Source: Paramacrobiotus metropolitanus (Eukaryota; Tardigrada; Eutardigrada; Parachela; Macrobiotidae). From it: a stretch of 64,000 nucleotides of DNA. Below, piece by piece: positions 24,801 to 36,364 of this stretch (position 1 is its first letter; every line of letters begins with the position of its first letter). Made by a program: the position numbers and the translations under genes. The DNA lies in the NCBI RefSeq assembly GCF_019649055.1, contig NW_026570263.1:124001-188000 (forward strand), in the 5' to 3' direction. The notes beneath the pieces were generated by a model, which ran no database searches, was not told where the DNA came from, and saw only the letters and a program-made list of their open reading frames with translations.

Positions 24801-24945
24801 TACCGTAATTATTGCACATACTCATCGTCAATACAGTACATAAATCTGCCAAAATAACGCAAAATGTCGACGTCAGTGAGAAAACAATTCTCTTTATTCA
24901 CCTGTGGTACATCGTATTGTTACATAATCCAAAAACATCACAATT
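21900..24945. other. no gene recognised; palindrome at 22663-22686
   Basis: Three kilobases without a convincing gene. A palindrome (arms GTACATGTGCG, two-base loop) lies at 22663-22686 within a GC-rich block (22540-22840) that is open in several frames but shows no family. The sequence gccatcacactacaatattt (23164-23183) recurs near 55922. Confidence 0.35.
24615..24672. repeat. dispersed repeat of about 60 bases, copy 1
   Basis: Resembles 25948-26006 (shared landmarks: tttttattt, aatgatgtaaaaa or its variant, and acaccattta). Each copy lies 100-270 bases beyond a minus-strand LINE 3' end, so it may be LINE 3' untranslated sequence. Confidence 0.5.
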
Positions 24946-25200
24946 TTACAACATTAAAACTTCGTTTGACCTTCCTGCTCCTTCCATTGTTCCCAGAACT
25001 GAGGCCGCGTTCCCCCGCTGTATCGCCAACGACAGTCTTTGACGTAGAAATTCATGGGAACGCTTCTCCCCTGTCTGCTGTTCTAGTCGTTTGCCCAATT
25101 CTTTGATAATGACGATGGCGGCCGGTTCCCAAGGGCCCATTGTTTCAAAAGCTATCGGAGCAAAGATATACCTGCTGAACAAGTACGCATACAGGTGCGC
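24946..25200 (-). mobile_element. LINE 3' end fragment
   Basis: The minus frame reads YLFSRYIFAPIAFETMGP, then GKRLEQQTGEKRSHEFLRQR, LSLAIQRGNAASVLGT. This matches the C-terminus of the LINE at 52292-53801. It is 5'-truncated at about 25200. Confidence 0.75.
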
Positions 25201-25227
25201 CTTTTTTCTTTTTTTTTGCGAAAACAA

Positions 25228-26114
25228 TTAGTGTATCCTGTACTCAGTACTGTAAGTACCGTACCATACTGTAATATGCCGCACACGGTCTACTGCGGTA
25301 CGTTAGTTTTCTTTTATTTTGTTTTAGGCTTTCGTAGTTGTGCTTGGTTTTCGTTGGTTTTCTTAGGTTTTCTTTTAGTCGGTTTCTTTCTGTTGCTTCA
25401 GACTGCAGTCATAACAATATCGAACGAGCAGAAAGCAGACCCCGCGCAAATACCTTATATTCGTGTTATGTTATAATTATGAGCAATTTGCTTCCGGAAA
25501 CCTATGTCTGAGCGACAGTCAAACTGACTTGAAGGATCCACATTGCTCAAATACTTTTCAATAAGCTCGGTAGAAATAACGGCATTCGCGCTTTTCGGCG
25601 ATAAAGTTGAAATTAGGTACATTTACGTTGAGAGTAGCAGGTTCAGAAATACAGCAGATTCCGCACTGAAGTACAACAAAATCACCGCAACACAAAGTAC
25701 ACTTCGTCAAGATTCCGACCCATGCAACGGTTCCTGCACGGCTCAGTACTGATCCACTGTTTCAGAAGCTGAGTACATACGCCGTTTCTCTTGTGTCCTT
25801 GCAAAAAGAATTTTACACAAGAGCCGAAGCTGCATGAGGAACTAGGGAGTGTAGGATAGTAGAATGGCGTCGTGCATAAGTTTGCAAGCTTCAGTCGGCA
25901 GCACAGTCTAATTTTCAAATCTCCCAATTGGAGACCTCCAAATGTAATCTTTTTATTTTCGCTTGTCATGGATAATGATGTAAAAATGAAGGTAGACACC
26001 ATTTAAAACGAAAGGACAACACTAAAGACACTGATACTATTCTTTTATTCGGGCAATAGCCTATTAACAGAACAGCAAGCCTGCGCTGGTAGATACTAAT
26101 TAAAGATTCCGAAT
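25228..26114. other. no gene recognised
   Basis: Includes the second copy of the 60-base dispersed repeat at 25948-26006. The 106-codon minus frame at 25682-26002 has no motif. Confidence 0.4.
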
Positions 26115-26588
26115 TTACACATTGAAGAAACAACCAAAATCATTACAGTCATTTCCAACTTTCAATCGTGCATTTAATGTACCCAAGACAGCGGCCGCAT
26201 TTCCTCTAACAACAGCGAGACTGAAACGTTGTCTAAGGAAGGCAGTGGATCGAGATTCGCCGGTTAAATCGCGGATTTTCCTACCGACGAAGCGTATCAT
26301 CTCAGCAAAGGCAGGCCCAAAAGTTCCAAATGTTTCTACTGCGAGAGGGTAGAACATGTATCCCATATCCTCTACAAAGCCGTACTTCCGCCGCTTAAAG
26401 TCTTCTGCTAGCTGGGCCACGCTGCCTGACTTCTTCGAGCTGGCTTTCACGTGCGACATAGCCACGGTGTCCCAACAGGTAGCATCCCAGACTACCGCTT
26501 TTCCATCACGCACGGGTATCAGCGTCATGCCGTCCGGGCGCTGATTACTGTAGTGATCGATCGGCATAGAAGTGTGGGCACTTAACAA
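26115..26588 (-). mobile_element. LINE 3' end fragment with endonuclease core
   Basis: A 157-codon minus frame contains the restriction-like endonuclease signature NQRPDGMTLIPV followed by VVWDATCWDTVAMSH, then the conserved tail with GRKIRDLTGESRSTAFLRQR and terminal FGCFFNV. The element is 5'-truncated. The family belongs to non-LTR retrotransposons that carry a PD-(D/E)XK endonuclease downstream of the reverse transcriptase (R2-like organisation). Confidence 0.8.
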
Positions 26589-27310
26589 TAAATAACTGAA
26601 ATAATAAATAAACTAAAATACTGCAGTAAATATCGGCACCTAAGTGCATCCATAAGGACAGAGCATGAACTTACGAAAGTATTGCGGTTCCTAAAATTAA
26701 CCGTATTTTTAATCGCCGGTTTAGAATTCGCGGCAGCTGCGCGGCAAACGGTAAAAACATGAGCCTTTTCCACGTTAAAGTTTACGTTGTACTTTATAAT
26801 CATGTTGTACTTTGTAATCTAATGCGTTTATTACACTACCCCAGTAAAGCCTTTTATTAGAGCATAGCGCATTTAATATCTAATGTTTTTTCTTCATGGG
26901 TTAATGTTGCAAGTTCTGTGTACAACGTGGTATCTTTGCATTTTAAAATTACGCGTAAGTATAATACGAAGTATATCATTGCATTGTCGATACGAATTTG
27001 ACTGTACGAGCGGTGCCACAATATACACCGCATACTTTAGCCATTCATAAAGCTTCTCATTGCAAAAAAAAAGCGCCTGGAGCAACGAAAATATAAGACT
27101 TACGCTATCGCCTCCAGCTATTAGCAGTGTTCGCAGGTTTTCTCATATTCATCTTCTGCAAGTTGGCTTGAAAAACTGCTTACGGAAAACACCGACAAAC
27201 TGCACTAATAAAATTTCAGGCAGCTGTAAATCTACGGACGCTTTATCACACCATTAAAAATGCGCTCTCTTCCATGATCCAACTGCTAACGAAGACAGCA
27301 TACCTAGGAT
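26589..27310. other. no gene recognised; upstream region of the MFSD1-like gene
   Basis: AT-rich sequence without exon-like pattern. Confidence 0.4.
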
Positions 27311-29279
27311 ATGGCGCGTCCGCTGCTGAGCGTGCAGTCGGTGATCCGCTCGCGCTGGTCCATCCTAATGTGCAGCTGTGTCATCTACTTTGCGCAGGAC
27401 TTCTTCCACGACGTTCCCTCGGTGATTGTGCGCCGGCTGACCGGTAGTTCGCCAGCCTGCCGTAACCACACCGACCACTGCCTGCATTTAAGCGACAGCA
27501 TGTACAACTCCCTGTATACAGCTCATACCTGGGCCTCCGCCGTGTCGGCCTTCATCACTGCTATCCTTATGGGACGCTACGGAGGGGGTGTTATCCTGTG
27601 GGCCTCCAACGTTCTCATGATGGCCGGATCGTAGGTGACAAACTGTACTTCCTCATTGACTTCAACTTACTTCCTTGTTTGTTTTCCTTATTTGCACAGT
27701 TTCAAGAAAAATGAGCAGCACCAGTTTCCCATATACCCAGCAATACTTGCAATACTTTTATTAACTTTTTGCGACACATACACGGCTTTAATTTACAATA
27801 TTCTGTAATCCAATATGGAAACTAAAAAATATAATGTTTCCTCTTAATGAAAATTAAAAAAATGCTTTTGACAGCATTTTGCTGAGATGTGCTAACACCA
27901 AACGATCATGGTTTTGGTTCTACTTTGCACATTGTACATGCTTGTTGCAGGGCCATGTTCCTCGTTGGGAGCTACGGATTAACCTCTACTGCTTATCCTC
28001 TCTTACTGTTTGGTCGAGCGATTTTTGGTCTGGGTCAAGGCGCCTCTATTACATCCGCCGGCAACTTGGTGTCGGCATGGTTCGTCTACCACGAGCTGGG
28101 CTTGTCATCGGCGATTACCACGCTAGCGTCTCGACTAGGCAGTGCCACAAATTACCTTTTAGGTACAGGTGTTTGGCCGGCCTAACCAGCGTACATATGT
28201 ATATGAGATATGAAATTGCGATTGTAGTTGGTGGCGTGCTGGACAGCATCGGTATGAGCGGCTGCTTGTGGATCGCGTTAATATTAACGGTGTTCAGTTG
28301 GGTGGCGTCTATTATCATGGGCCGCATCGACGACCAGTACAATCTGGATAAGCAGACGGAAACCAAACAGCATTTACGGCGCATGTGGAAGATTTTGCGT
28401 AGTTTTGGCGGACTGTACTGGTCGTTCTTGGTGGTGTATTTCCTGCTGCATGGGATTGTTGGTGCCTTCACTGCCAATTCCTCCAAAATGTTCTACGTAC
28501 GTCACCCAAATTACGCTACTTACTTAATGTTTCCTCCTTTTAGTTAAGATAGCAAATATTTTCCTATTTAATTATTAAGTACCAGTAATATTTTATCAGT
28601 AAAGCGAAAGCATTTCAGGTCTTATATACTTCGTTAAATCGATTTGCAGGTGCAAAAGCATTTGAGCGAAACGGAAGCCAGCTACGCCGTCAGCCTGGTG
28701 CACATCCTGGGCATCCTCGTTTTACCGGTGGGCTACCTGGACGACCGTTTCGGGCAGCGGCAGCGCTGGATCACTGCCGGCACCTTCCTGGCCTTCTTCG
28801 CCTTCCTCATCTACACCGTGTTCGGCGGTATCTCCGCTGCCTTTTTAACGTCCACCCTGGGCATCGCCTACGCCCTCTTCGACCCCACCGCCTCCTCGGC
28901 CGGGACCCTCCTGTCCCCGCAGGACACCGGCGGCATCGCCAACGGCGTCAGCAAGTTCTTCCGCTACATCTGCGTCGGTCTGCTGACCACCGGCGCCGGT
29001 CTGCTGGTGGACCGCGGCGACTCCATGTCGGAGTGGGTGTGGGCCAAGTTTCTCATCCTCCTCAGTGGGTTGTCGGCCGTGGCGGTGGTGGCCAGTGTCT
29101 GCATGCTGGTATTTCATGTGAACCATCCGAAGCGGCCGTTAGCGCCTAGTCGGAGGGAGTTGCGGTTGCAGCGGCAGATGGAGATGGCGGGTGCGGCTCC
29201 CGAGGAAGAGGAGAAGCCGGTGCTAAGTTATGGACCGACGGAAGCCGAGTCTCTCTTGGGCACTGACAATGACGAGTAA
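27311..29279 (+). CDS. MFSD1: MFSD1-like major facilitator superfamily transporter
   Basis: Four exons: 27311-27630, 27951-28162, 28228-28496, 28650-29279; phases 2, 1 and 0; 476 residues. About twelve hydrophobic segments. The second exon reads FGRAIFGLGQGASITSAGN and ends in ASRLGSATNYLLG, matching the MFSD1 stretch around TM4-TM5 (FGRFVFGIGGES..., ...MARIGSTVNMNLMG). The C-terminal half has the usual second MFS bundle (GYLDDRFGQRQRW loop). MFSD1 in vertebrates is a lysosomal dipeptide carrier. The cytosolic tail here contains EAESLL, an acidic dileucine sorting signal that fits a lysosomal location. A later, overlapping frame starts upstream at 27274 but does not fit the protein. Substrate is inferred from the family only. 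Confidence 0.85.
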
Positions 29280-31309
29280 TTTTGAATACAATACTTTTTT
29301 GTACGCATTAGTTAGTCTCATTATGTTTTACTTTTTCTGGAATTTTCTGCTGTTTTTGAAAATTACTAGAATTTTTTTGTTAACAGCGGGTCGTCGATAA
29401 GGCAACGGCTGAGAGTTTATTAATAATATTATATTAAGCAAACCAGTGCCATACCACTTTCAACACGAACACAACCATCACGAATACGAAAAACATCAAA
29501 ATACGACCGCTTGGCGCTTAGCGGCTTGCATCGCATTTTACAAAATAAAGGAGCGGGCGAGAAAAGCCTTTTAACGGACGACTCGATCAACAAGTTCACA
29601 AAATCCAGAGCAAGCACTTACACACCGTACTCTGCTTCTAACCCGAACAACATACGAGTGCATTGCGCTGGCCAAATAATAGGAAAAGTTTTGTTAAATT
29701 TTTATACTTTTTTTCGGTTATGTAAGAAACTGGTATCACGGGTTCGTCCAGACTTCAGATCTTTATTACCACGAACAACACAAAGTAGATGTACGAGTGC
29801 CGGAACCCCAGACAGAATAAAGAAAGCACACTGCTACCAGCGGAAAGGTCATGTTCTGCAACGCGGCAAGACAGTGCCAGCTTCTAAAAAGATGCATTAA
29901 CGAGATCAGAAAAAATTACGTCCAAAACCGGGTATGCCAGATAAATTTTAAGCATCTTCATACTTAAGAATACTATGAGCTTACAGAAATTGGAAATTTA
30001 CTGGTTTACAACTGTTTTGCAAGCTTAAATGTAAATTTTCCCCCGGGCAAAATGTCCAAAGCACTTTTGGGCAAATCTTTATACCAAAGTATAAATAAAA
30101 ACGAGCAGATTCCGAATTTGTAATGAGAACAAAATCGGATGAGTAGATAAAAAGTAATTGCCATTAACAGTCTCAAAAAATAGCATAAGCGGTCGCATAT
30201 ACGTATATATGGTTGCATATATATTTGTATACCTAATTGTTTCTCAGTAATAAAGTACTTAGCATGAATAAAATACTTAATTTGGCTTGGCGGAAAAGAG
30301 CAGCTTTCTTTTTCAGTGGGTTCGCACTTCACGGTATACAGATAAATAATTCCCTTCTAGTGTTCTTGCGTTGCCGCTTTATTTTTTATTAATTTCTTAT
30401 GGCTTGACAGATAAGAAGAGATCAGCAACTGCTAATGTGCAGCCTATTACTATTAGTACGGACTGTGCGGTTATTAGTACATATAAAATATAGTTTATAT
30501 ATTAAACCAAATACGATAGTCTTCCGTCGTGAGAGTTCCAGCAACAATAATTTTCATAGGTCGGTTTGCATTGTTTCCAGTACATATGCGATCAGTATGT
30601 GAGCTAAATTTACAGAGACAACACCGACCCCTCAAAATTTCCTACTTTAGAATTCTATAAACTCGTAAACAACCTTTTAAGATAATTATTAATAAATAAT
30701 ACTCCGCATGCACACAAACAGATACAGTTGACCGATTTCACTCAGAAAATAAACATAAAAATACAAATTTTTATGTAAATAGAGTTTGTCCCAGTTAACG
30801 TAACAGAAATTACAGTACATCGCACTAATACTGCACCGACAAGTGACAATACCGTACGTAACCAAGTAAACTAGCTGCCAGTGTACAAGTGCACGGCCAT
30901 TCAGCTGCCGTAGCAAACGCTAATGATCTCATCAGTCAAATTCCTACGCCGTGTAAACTTGACCATCAAACGTTGAATCGGCATTGATACGTCAGTCACA
31001 ACCCTAGCTCTTTCTGCTGCCCACATTAATTACAGACTCACAGTCATCATAAGCCGGAAACAGGTACATGGTTGGTAAAAACAGTTTTAGACTTTCCAAT
31101 TTTGCTACATACAGGCCCGCAGGGATGAATGCATTTTTAATTTTTTTTTTCAGGTGGACTGTTTTTATTGTACGGCATATGTTTTAACAAGATCACTTTC
31201 GAGTTTCGGCGTAGAAGCGCACAGCTGCCGGTGTAAGAAAAACGCTACTGTTCTACCAACATTGATTGTAAGGAAGAAACTGCTGCGTTCCGAAGCCAGC
31301 CAGTGCTCC
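29280..31309. other. no gene recognised
   Basis: Two kilobases between genes. A strong polypyrimidine-AG (TTTTTTTTTCAG, ending 31153) just before the XK-like gene may be an acceptor for an unseen 5' exon. Otherwise no coding pattern. Confidence 0.4.
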
Positions 31310-34300
31310 ATGGACAAGGTAAAGACGTGTGCTGGAGATGATGGCACGCACAGGCTGTACGGATTCCCGGAAGTGTTTTACCATAAATCCCAGCAGTGTA
31401 AATGGATTCGCTTGATACTGCTCTTTGGGCTCGGTGCAGTTATTCTGCCGATTGTGGATATTTTGACCGATTTCGCTTCTATAATAACTTTATGGATATA
31501 CAATCCCTGTGACATATCGGTGTGGTGGTTAATAATTATCTCGACGGTGCCTTTCCTTCCCTTCGTATTTTCCCTTATCAAAGAGCGCATCGACTTCTAT
31601 TACGAAGATGTTGATGCGTATGCGGTGTCGCAAATTAACTGGCGACTGGCCCGCCATCATTTAGTCCGAGCGGAAGAGCAGCTGCTGGTGGATAAACCGG
31701 GAGAGAAATTCAGCATACACCACTCTACTATGCAAGCCGCCTTTTTGCCTACGTGGCGGTCAAGATTGGTCATTGAACCCGATGTATTTCCCATGTCGTT
31801 GTTTTACCGGTAAGATAGTAGTGTTTTACAGATACTACTGTAGTATATCCTTACTCTACAATCTGCGCCGGTTTTAGACTTTCAGAAAAGCAGAAACACG
31901 ATTTTGCTGTAGGATTGGTAAGGTCAAGACTATAGAACTTAGCTCGCTCCCTTGTTGCTGGAGATGGATGGAAAAAGTCACATTTTTCCCCAGCCGGCAA
32001 CTTTGCACTTTGCACAGTTAAAAATATCTCCGGCAGTTTCCTGGTACTGTGCTGGCCAAGCCACTTTGCATGACTGCAGATTTACCAGAAGTGAGCCATG
32101 CCGTTGCTAGTCTGAGTTTAGTTTCGGTTCTTATCTGAAATTTGGATAAATTGATTCGGGATTTTCGTCTTGGGATCCGAAATGTTCCCGGAAGTTTGTA
32201 GTGCATATGAACATACATGTACGGTGATAACGTGATAATAATAATAATAAAGCTGAAGCGTCTTCTTGATAAACTTCTTGCTGTTAATCCTAAAATTCTC
32301 GAAGCCAGTTCTGTACCTTCTTTCAAATTTCTACTCAGATCTGTTAAACTCTCCTAAACGTTTTTGTTAGCGGAAAATTGTTTTTGTTCGACCAGACTTG
32401 AAGTCCCTTCGGGGTTGTCTGCTCTTGTGCCGTAATAATAATAATAATAATAATAATATCTGTACCGACTGTACGTACTTGTATATATGAATGTGTCATG
32501 AATGTTGTGCTATTGTGCCCGTAGCGACTATGCAAATCTATGGTGTTCCTAGGTTATCCGGTTTAGTTAAGTATTTGGTTGGCTCCGTAGCGGGGCAGCG
32601 ACCAGGTTAATAATTATAAAGCATTATACTACCGCTGCGCATATATCTGTACAGATATATTTCAAAGGTCATTTGTACACCTGCCTGAATTTTGTTTTAG
32701 GTGGAAACAGTTCTACATTGCCTGGAGGGATGCTCCCAACATTATCACGAAATATCGTCTACAGCGCCACCAATTCGACGAAATCGATATCGAATATCAC
32801 GATCTCCTGCTGCAACGCGCTCTATTAGCGGAGATTAAGTACGAGTCCAGTCTGCAGCTGATCATCCAGCTGGTTCTACTGGGAACCGGTTTGCAGCCGG
32901 TGTGGTGGATACCTTGTGCATCAGCCGTCGTTTCATTGCTGTCAATTGCCAAATACTTCCCATCGGCGGCACAGCTCCCCGGAAAATACGCATTTAACAG
33001 GAAATTGTTCCAGAACAAGGATGGACTCAGTTTATGGGAAGCTAACGAGCTGTTGAAACCCCTGTCTTCTTTACTGTATGGATCGCTTAGCAACTTCCTC
33101 TACATTGCGTGCCGTTACCATTTAATTATTTTGTTAATACGGTACAATTGGTTGGCGGCAGCTATGGTTGTGCTATTGCAGTTTGTTATGGTGTTGACCT
33201 TTGTGTTGGGCTCGTATCTCCTGGTCCGACGGAAATATCGTGCGCCACCAAATGACAAAAACAGACACGAAGACGGGCATGTAAAAACGTTTTCCTCGCT
33301 CTTGAAAAGACGTCTGGGGCCGTTATATGCCTTTTGCAGCCAGCTGTGCAGCACAGCCAGTTATTTTCTCCTGGTCCCGGTAACAACAACCACAACCGGC
33401 GCGGGCTGTGTGCTGGCGGTTGTGTTACAAACGGCAGCATTAACTGTCTATGTGACTATAACGCAGGCTCAGTGGAACAGAGACATCTGCTGTCGAAGCG
33501 AACGGCTCTATGAACACACCCTTGGTCCGTCGGCAATCTGGCTACTGGCCATTAACGGGATTGTATCCTGCCTGGTCTTACCAGCGGCACACTATTTTCT
33601 GGAATTTCGTGCCGGATCCACGCGGTCGCTGCGTCATCGCAGCGAGTGCTGGAAATGTCAAGGTAGGAGAACTCTACTGATGCCTCCCATTATATCTACT
33701 CAAGCGCTACTTTTCTAAGCTTCGGCATAGTTTTGTGATTGTCTTATGAAACCAGAGCCTATTATCCCATCTACAATTTTTAGTAGTATTAGTACGTAGT
33801 ATTACACGAATGCATATTTTGTTATGTTGATGGCCTTTTGCCCAATAAAGAAGAATTTTTAGTATTTGATACACAAATCCAATCAGATAGGTTAAAAAAG
33901 CAGGCGGAAGTTTTAGCATCTGGACCTTTAATCGCGGCTATACCATTTTAATACGCCATTTAGTCAGCACATGTATGAAACACTGCATCTAATCCTGCTT
34001 TTTTATTTTTATGCAACTGAATTTCAGATTTCCAAAGTTCTTATCTGGAATACCGACCGTGTTGGCTGTGCGAATGGATGTGGCAGAAAAATCGAAGAAT
34101 CAACCGTGAAGCCGATGACCGCGTCAACGTAATGTTCGCTGAAGGCAACTTTCGAAATGGACAGCATTATCCTGACGTGCAAATCACCTGGCCTGCACCA
34201 TTTTTTGGAAACACCAAGCCTTCCTTCCAAACTAACGGCCAGTACATTAAGGAAGCAGCGCATCAGATCCTGCTAATCGCAGCAGAAATCAGCCGGCTGA

Positions 34301-35229
34301 GGAAGCACGAGGGCGACCTCCTGCTATGTGACGCACACCGGCAAGACTTATCAGAATCTCGCATTAAAGCTGATAGCGAAAGAGAAGAGAGGGTGTATCA
34401 ACTTATGAGCGCTAGACTCGATGACGTCTCAGCCGAAGGGCAACCATCAACGTCCCGACAGACATCTTACGATTTTGACCAGGATGTGCTGATTATCCGC
34501 GAGTATCTCCGCTCTTCGAACCTAAAGATGTACACCTTTCTCGTGCGCCTGTACGCCTATCGTGCCATACCATTCCAGTTACTCTTCAAATCCGTGCTGT
34601 ACGATGGCGGTATTCGTCAACGTGACCGTCAGTCTCTTTATTGGTTTCAAATGAAACAACTCCGGAAGGAACACCGATGCTGTGCTTCCAAGTGTAATAT
34701 GAGTTACGAGGAGGGCGTTACACAGGACATTTCAGTATACGAAGTGGCACCACCTTATCTGCCAGCATTTAAGTATAAAGTTAACTTGGCTGATCGCAAT
34801 CATTATAATTTCCACTTTGCCGGCACCTTCTTCATGCTGAAGGATAAGGAAGGAAGACCACCCGCACCTCTTCGTCAGTGCCCTTGGAAACCTATTCCAC
34901 GGACGCCAGTAAACCGTCTTATTGACGACGACGTACACTCGCAAGCAGCGCACAAAGCCCCAGCTGTTGCACCCGCTGACAACAGTAACACTGCTGGCCG
35001 AGTCTTTATGGCCACGAGAAGCAAGCGTATGTTCAGTCCTGTGAGCCATTTCCAGTATAACACCAAAACCAGCCTCTATACAGTAGCGTTGGCTGGAGAG
35101 AAATGCATGAGAGCTGCAACCGGGATTAGTGCTGAGCAGCTGGCGAACGATCTGGAAGCAGCCGCATTGGCGTTTGGGTTGGACACTGCAGATTCTGGAA
35201 CTGAGTTTCAAGAGTACGAGTATGATTAA
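31310..35229 (+). CDS. XK-like multipass membrane protein with long cytosolic C-terminus
   Basis: Three exons: 31310-31809, 32701-33662, 34028-35229; phases 2 and 1; 887 residues. Two hydrophobic helices at about 35-66 and 71-90 include PIVDILTDFASIITLWIY, like the first helices of XK-related proteins. Residues 207-224, ALLAEIKYESSLQLIIQL, resemble the family motif around ES-PQL-LQ. Several further membrane segments follow, up to about residue 480, and then a hydrophilic tail of some 390 residues with Cys-rich patches (CWKCQ, CWLCEW, HRCCASKCNM). XK-related proteins include caspase-activated phospholipid scramblases; that function is only suggested here because similarity is distant and the tail is unusually long. 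ATG 31310 was chosen as the first in-frame ATG, but the frame is open back to 31154 behind a good acceptor, so an extra 5' exon is possible. Confidence 0.65.
32231..32250. repeat. (ATA)n microsatellite in intron 1 of the XK-like gene
   Basis: Short run of ata units; a second, longer (taa)n run lies at 32432-32458 in the same intron. Confidence 0.8.
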
Positions 35230-35401
35230 AGGAACTGATTAATACACTTCTCACTGGATTGCAGCAAACTTAAGAAGAATTAATTTGTCGAATGGCCCCA
35301 CAATCCACCAGTTTTGTAATTTGTTTCTTTGTTTTTTTTACTCTGATTAACGTTTACAGATTTCAGAAATATCCTGCACCAGGAGTAGACTACCGTAAAA
35401 G

Positions 35402-35593
35402 CAGTGGCGAATCAGACGGGTTTAGACGAAGAGGCTAGAGAACTCACACCAAAGGGGGTATCATGCTCTCGCTTTTTCGGCGACCTCCGGCGAAAAAAAT
35501 TCGCAACGTACCCCCCTCTTGCAGATTTTTTTGACGTCCGAGTCACCCGGAGGGTATTAGCCCCGGGAGCCCCCCCTCTTAAATTCGCCACTG
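35402..35593. mobile_element. hAT-type MITE, 192 bp
   Basis: Ends CAGTGGCGAAT and ATTCGCCACTG are perfect inverted repeats of 11 bases, flanked by an exact 8-base duplication cgtaaaag (35394-35401 and 35594-35601). Terminal CAGTGGCG and an 8-base duplication are characteristic of hAT elements. It has no coding capacity and lies just beyond the XK-like gene. Confidence 0.88.
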
Positions 35594-35601
35594 CGTAAAA
35601 G

Positions 35602-36082
35602 ATTCTCACCTAACTTCAATTTACGTACGAATACGGTACGTAAAATTAATTGTTGTTTTTATCTATTTTGCCTTTGGTATCGTCATGCATTCATAAACCA
35701 CCACTTTTATAAAACCACTAATAAGCACTTTTATTCCTCTTTGCCGGCAGTCATCTTATTGTCCAAAAATCTATTTTAATAGTTGTGATGTACGAGTGTA
35801 CGTACGACAAGTACGTACACGAGATTCTCAAGATTCTGCAGTGTTACCTACCTAGCAACGCTATGATGTACTCCCTGCAGTTAAGTACTTACTAGGGTTC
35901 ATGTTCAGTTGCGAGATGTCGAGCTACGATAAAGATGCGTAGTTCCCGATACTGATACATACGTACTTCTACATATATTACGATAGTGACTAAGAAAAAC
36001 AATCCAAAAACGAAGAAAAAAAGATTCCGCATAATAAGCGCTGATAGGATAGATGTACCGTGTACGTACGTGTACGCACCGT
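35602..36082. other. no gene recognised
   Basis: AT-rich, with short gtacgtac-rich runs at 35790-35820 and 36060-36080. Confidence 0.45.
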
Positions 36083-36249
36083 ACAGCTTAGGACTAAAGA
36101 CGCATAACCCCATACCCAGATATCCGTACGCATGTGGCAAGTGCACTTGTACGACAACCGGATATTTTAGCTGAGTCGTACAGCGCACTGCGCCGCATGC
36201 GTTCGGAATGCTTTGGATGGGATTATGCGTCATTTTAGTCCTAAGCTGT
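36083..36249. mobile_element. small inverted-repeat element (MITE-like), 167 bp
   Basis: Arms of about 31 bases starting ACAGCTTAGGACTAAA and containing GACGCATAA, inverted at the other end with two or three differences. No clear target duplication, so the superfamily is unassigned. Confidence 0.65.
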
Positions 36250-36364
36250 AAAGTGTAAAACGCTCGTTCGTAGATAGTACAATGTCATGCACGGAGTGGA
36301 TACGATAATATTTACTGTATTTTCAGAATAGAAATAATGCAGTAACAGGTTGCGTGGTTTAGTG

